From the NCBI GenBank assembly GCA_947258905.1, contig CAMYKF010000012.1, forward strand, positions 1 through 7,420: DNA of 7,420 bases, written 5' to 3'. A model generated the notes under the pieces. That model worked only from the letters and a program-made list of their open reading frames with translations, was not told the origin of the DNA and did not search any database. Of the stretch, positions 6,115 to 7,420 are shown piece by piece. The DNA comes from an uncultured Pirellulaceae bacterium (GTDB taxonomy: Bacteria; Planctomycetota; Planctomycetia; Pirellulales; Pirellulaceae). The translations under genes were made by a program, and so were the position numbers. Numbering within the stretch: position 1 is the first letter of the stretch; every line of letters begins with the position of its first letter.

Positions 6115-6555
6115 ATGCCCGAGACTTTCCAAACCACTCGACTCGTCGAATTTCGCGACACCGACGCCGCCGGTATCGTGCACTTCTCGGTCTTCTTCGC
6201 TTATATGGAAGCGGCGGAGCATGAGTTGCTGCGGCACCTGGGCCTGAGCGTCGTGACGGAAATCGATGGCAAGACGGTATCGTGGCCGCGGGTAGCCGCA
6301 CGCTGCGATTACCGCAAGGCGATCCGCTTTGAGCAATCGGTAACGATCGCTGTGTCGGTCGAGAGAATCGGTACCAAAAGTGTGACGTATCGATTCGATT
6401 TTCGTGACCAGTCCGGCGATGCCGTCGCCGACGGCACGATCACAGCGGTGTGTTGCGAGATTCCGCACGGTGACATCCGCGAATCCAGCCGGCCCGTCCC
6501 GATCGAAATCCCTGCGCTGTTTATCGACAAGCTGCGGCCGTACGTCATCGCCTGA
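6115..6555 (+). CDS. YbgC-like hotdog-fold acyl-CoA thioesterase
   Basis: This 146-residue cytoplasmic protein belongs to the 4-hydroxybenzoyl-CoA thioesterase/YbgC group of hotdog-fold enzymes, which hydrolyse acyl-CoA thioesters. The diagnostic block EFRDTDAAGIVHF (12-24) includes Asp17. That residue corresponds to the catalytic aspartate of the Pseudomonas 4-hydroxybenzoyl-CoA thioesterase. The following FFAYMEAAEHELLRHLGL segment is the long central helix that packs against the sheet. The length fits the family (about 130-150). The frame is open from an ATG at 6037, but that start would translate through the terminator at 6069-6099. I therefore chose 6115, which starts just before the first beta strand. 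No Shine-Dalgarno site is visible. The acyl substrate is unknown; relatives act on short-chain or aromatic acyl-CoAs, or on DHNA-CoA in menaquinone synthesis. Confidence 0.9.
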   Translation: MPETFQTTRLVEFRDTDAAGIVHFSVFFAYMEAAEHELLRHLGLSVVTEIDGKTVSWPRVAARCDYRKAIRFEQSVTIAVSVERIGTKSVTYRFDFRDQSGDAVADGTITAVCCEIPHGDIRESSRPVPIEIPALFIDKLRPYVIA

Positions 6556-6637
6556 CGCAATCCCCAAACCAGCCCGACGCGCCACAGGATTTTTCACGTC
6601 TTTGGATAACTCGTGCTTGTGTATTGGTTTGTATCGC

Positions 6638-6697
6638 ACAATAGCCCGAAGCGCAAGCGAGAAGCCCTAACACCTCGCTTGCGTTTCGGGCTATTGT
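6638..6697. repeat. 24-bp palindromic hairpin (REP-like)
   Basis: The left arm (6638-6661, core ATAGCCCGAAGCGCAAGCGA) pairs with the right arm (6674-6697). All 24 positions pair apart from one G-T pair (6651 with 6684). The loop is 12 nt (6662-6673). No U-tract follows directly. The long stem could still stop or stabilise transcripts of the upstream thioesterase gene. The form matches intergenic REP-type palindromes. Confidence 0.85.
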
Positions 6698-6750
6698 TGT
6701 TGCACCAATGACCTGCGTCGACCGACGAAAAATCCTGGCCAGCGAGGATT

Positions 6751-6768
6751 GTGAGGGTTATCCCTCGC
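6751..6768. repeat. Small hairpin within the composite repeat
   Basis: GTGAGGG (6751-6757) pairs with CCCTCGC (6762-6768) around a TTAT loop, with one G-T pair. It forms a side branch inside the right half of the larger nested element. It may be the core of a second, partly decayed palindrome, because GCGAGG (6742-6747) can pair with CCTCGC (6763-6768) as an alternative. Confidence 0.55.
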
Positions 6769-6786
6769 AGGCGCGTCGGGCTATTG
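6763..6786. repeat. Second copy of the palindrome right arm
   Basis: These 24 bases match 6673-6696 at 20 positions. The first six (CCTCGC) and last eleven (TCGGGCTATTG) are identical, and the offset is exactly 90 bp throughout. This shows that the intergenic region holds two members of one repeat family rather than a single chance palindrome. Confidence 0.7.
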
Positions 6787-6830
6787 GGAACTCGCCAAAC
6801 GCACAACCAACCCGCGAATTCCTCTGCCTC

Positions 6831-6846
6831 TTCGCGTCTCCGCGAA
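6831..6846. repeat. TTCGCG hairpin before the prenyltransferase-like gene
   Basis: TTCGCG (6831-6836) and CGCGAA (6841-6846) form a perfect 6-bp stem around a TCTC loop, ending 28 nt before the next start codon. The surrounding CTCTGCCTCTTCGCG pattern resembles a low-complexity intergenic repeat found in several bacterial groups. A regulatory role in the leader of the downstream gene is possible but unsupported. Confidence 0.45.
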
Positions 6847-6874
6847 ACATCCCTCACGTGGTAACATCACCAAC

Positions 6875-7420
6875 ATGTCCGCATACCTGCAAGATCTAAC
6901 GCTCCGCCTCGCCGCCGGGATAGCCCGTTTGCCTGAGGACATGCGTGCGCGACATGCGAATTATCTGAAAACGGCCCAACGCGATGATGGCGGTTTCGGT
7001 GGCCGCATGGGCGACAGTGACCTTTACTACACGTCGTTTGGATTGCGTGCTCTGGCCATCCTCGACCAACTCGACGACGAAGTCACAGGCCCCGCCACAA
7101 CGTTCCTTCGTGCGAATATGCACTCGCACCAGTCGATCGTGGATTTCTTTAGCTTGATTTATTCGGCCGCAATGCTGTACGCGTTGTGCGGGATCGAGGT
7201 TTTCGAAGGGGCTGACCAGGGCTGGGATGAGAACGTTGCCGACTTTCTTAATTCGCTGCGACGCGAGGATGGAGGATTCGCCAAAGCGTCCGAAGGCCAT
7301 GCCGGCAGCACCTATCATACCTTTCTGGTGTTGCTGGTCCTGCAGTTGATTGGACAACCAATTCACGAGCCCGAGCGGATCGTCGAATTTTTGATGAAAC
7401 AAAAGACGGACGAAGGCGGA
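6875..7420 (+). CDS. Prenyltransferase/squalene-oxidase-repeat protein, protein prenyltransferase beta-like (partial, 3' end missing)
   Basis: The frame is open from ATG 6875 to the window end (182 codons, no stop). The protein is built from alpha-alpha barrel repeats of the prenyltransferase/squalene-oxidase-repeat family. Repeat 1 has AQRDDGGFGGRMGDSDLYYT (34-53) followed by a hydrophobic helix. A second DGGF lies at 132-135 within FLNSLRREDGGFAK, and a third repeat begins at the cut end (KTDEGG). EGHAGSTYH (140-148) resembles the His-(Gly/Ala)-Gly segment of eukaryotic protein farnesyl- and geranylgeranyltransferase beta subunits, whose histidine contacts the isoprenoid diphosphate. There is no signal peptide or membrane segment, which also fits a soluble prenyltransferase-like protein. 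The zinc-ligand region (Asp-x-Cys and a late His) would lie beyond the window, so activity cannot be judged. No Shine-Dalgarno site precedes the ATG. A 168-codon antisense frame over this gene is a shadow. Confidence 0.88.
   Translation, partial: MSAYLQDLTLRLAAGIARLPEDMRARHANYLKTAQRDDGGFGGRMGDSDLYYTSFGLRALAILDQLDDEVTGPATTFLRANMHSHQSIVDFFSLIYSAAMLYALCGIEVFEGADQGWDENVADFLNSLRREDGGFAKASEGHAGSTYHTFLVLLVLQLIGQPIHEPERIVEFLMKQKTDEGG

Larger units (their letters stand above)
6571..6782. repeat. Composite nested inverted-repeat element
   Basis: Three exact or near-exact inverted repeats lie inside one another. The outer arms are AGCCCGACGCGCC (6571-6583) and GGCGCGTCGGGCT (6770-6782), 13 bp and perfect. 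The middle arms are CAGGATTTTTC (6585-6595) and GAAAAATCCTG (6727-6737), 11 bp and perfect. The inner arms are 6638-6661 and 6674-6697, 24 bp with a single G-T mismatch. Because they nest without crossing, one transcript or single strand could fold into a long branched stem. The arms resemble the dispersed palindromic repeats I associate with planctomycete genomes. It may be two such repeats inserted into each other, a REPIN-like mobile unit, or a structured RNA. Confidence 0.75.
6556..6874. other. Intergenic region filled with nested palindromic repeats
   Basis: No gene is seen between the thioesterase and the prenyltransferase-like gene. Short open frames on both strands are unrecognisable and run through the repeats. 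The region contains three nested inverted repeats (6571-6782), a second related arm copy, and two small hairpins, listed separately. No clear promoter for the downstream gene was found. Confidence 0.7.

Noticed and set aside
5535..6224. 229-codon forward frame overlapping rpsR
   Set aside because: It runs out of frame through rpsR, the terminator and the thioesterase start, all better explained by recognised features.
6037..6555. Longer version of the thioesterase starting at ATG 6037
   Set aside because: The added 26 residues would be translated through the intrinsic terminator at 6069-6099 and do not resemble the family's N-terminus, which begins shortly before the EFRDTD block.
6638..6697. 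CRISPR repeat interpretation of the palindrome
   Set aside because: There is only one full palindrome plus one diverged half copy, with no regular spacers and no cas genes.
6896..7402. 168-codon open frame on the - strand
   Set aside because: It is fully antisense to the prenyltransferase-like gene, whose frame is clearly coding by family motifs. The antisense protein has no recognisable features.

Overview
The window looks like a bacterial chromosome segment, most probably from a planctomycete. This is inferred from the moderately GC-rich coding sequence, the palindromic intergenic repeats built on AGCCCGA(A/C)GCGC-type arms, an isolated rpsR, a prenyltransferase/squalene-oxidase-repeat protein, and the rarity of strong Shine-Dalgarno sites at some starts. 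No taxonomic marker was searched.

Left part (1-334): an AT-rich stretch. It may hold the last 32 codons of a membrane-protein gene (1-99, + strand). A perfect 11-bp hairpin (140-171) follows, in a probable tail-to-tail intergenic region.

Middle part (335-5350, all on the - strand): one apparent transporter operon. In transcription order it holds a TAXI-type TRAP solute-binding lipoprotein (5350-4325), a fused TRAP permease (4193-2151), a small two-helix DUF3311-like membrane protein (2145-1903) and a sodium/solute symporter of the SSS family (1906-335). The last three genes are tightly spaced: 5 bp, then a 4-bp ATGA overlap with a strong GGAGG site. The operon therefore encodes two different secondary uptake systems: a binding-protein-dependent TRAP transporter, and an SSS symporter with a likely small partner protein. 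The substrate cannot be read from the sequence.

Right part (5351-7420, + strand): a divergent intergenic region carries a spaced direct repeat (nearer the transporter operon) and a good sigma-70-like promoter leading into rpsR (bS18). A strong intrinsic terminator follows, and 15 nt after it starts a YbgC-like hotdog acyl-CoA thioesterase. A 319-bp intergenic region then contains three properly nested inverted repeats plus side hairpins. The window ends inside a gene for a protein prenyltransferase beta-subunit-like (squalene-cyclase-fold) protein.

The most noteworthy items are the nested palindrome at 6571-6782, the TRAP plus DUF3311/SSS composite operon, and the bacterial prenyltransferase-like protein carrying a His-Ala-Gly motif. 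I found no CRISPR array, tRNA, rRNA, transposase or phage gene. Nothing here amounts to a clearly new multi-gene system.
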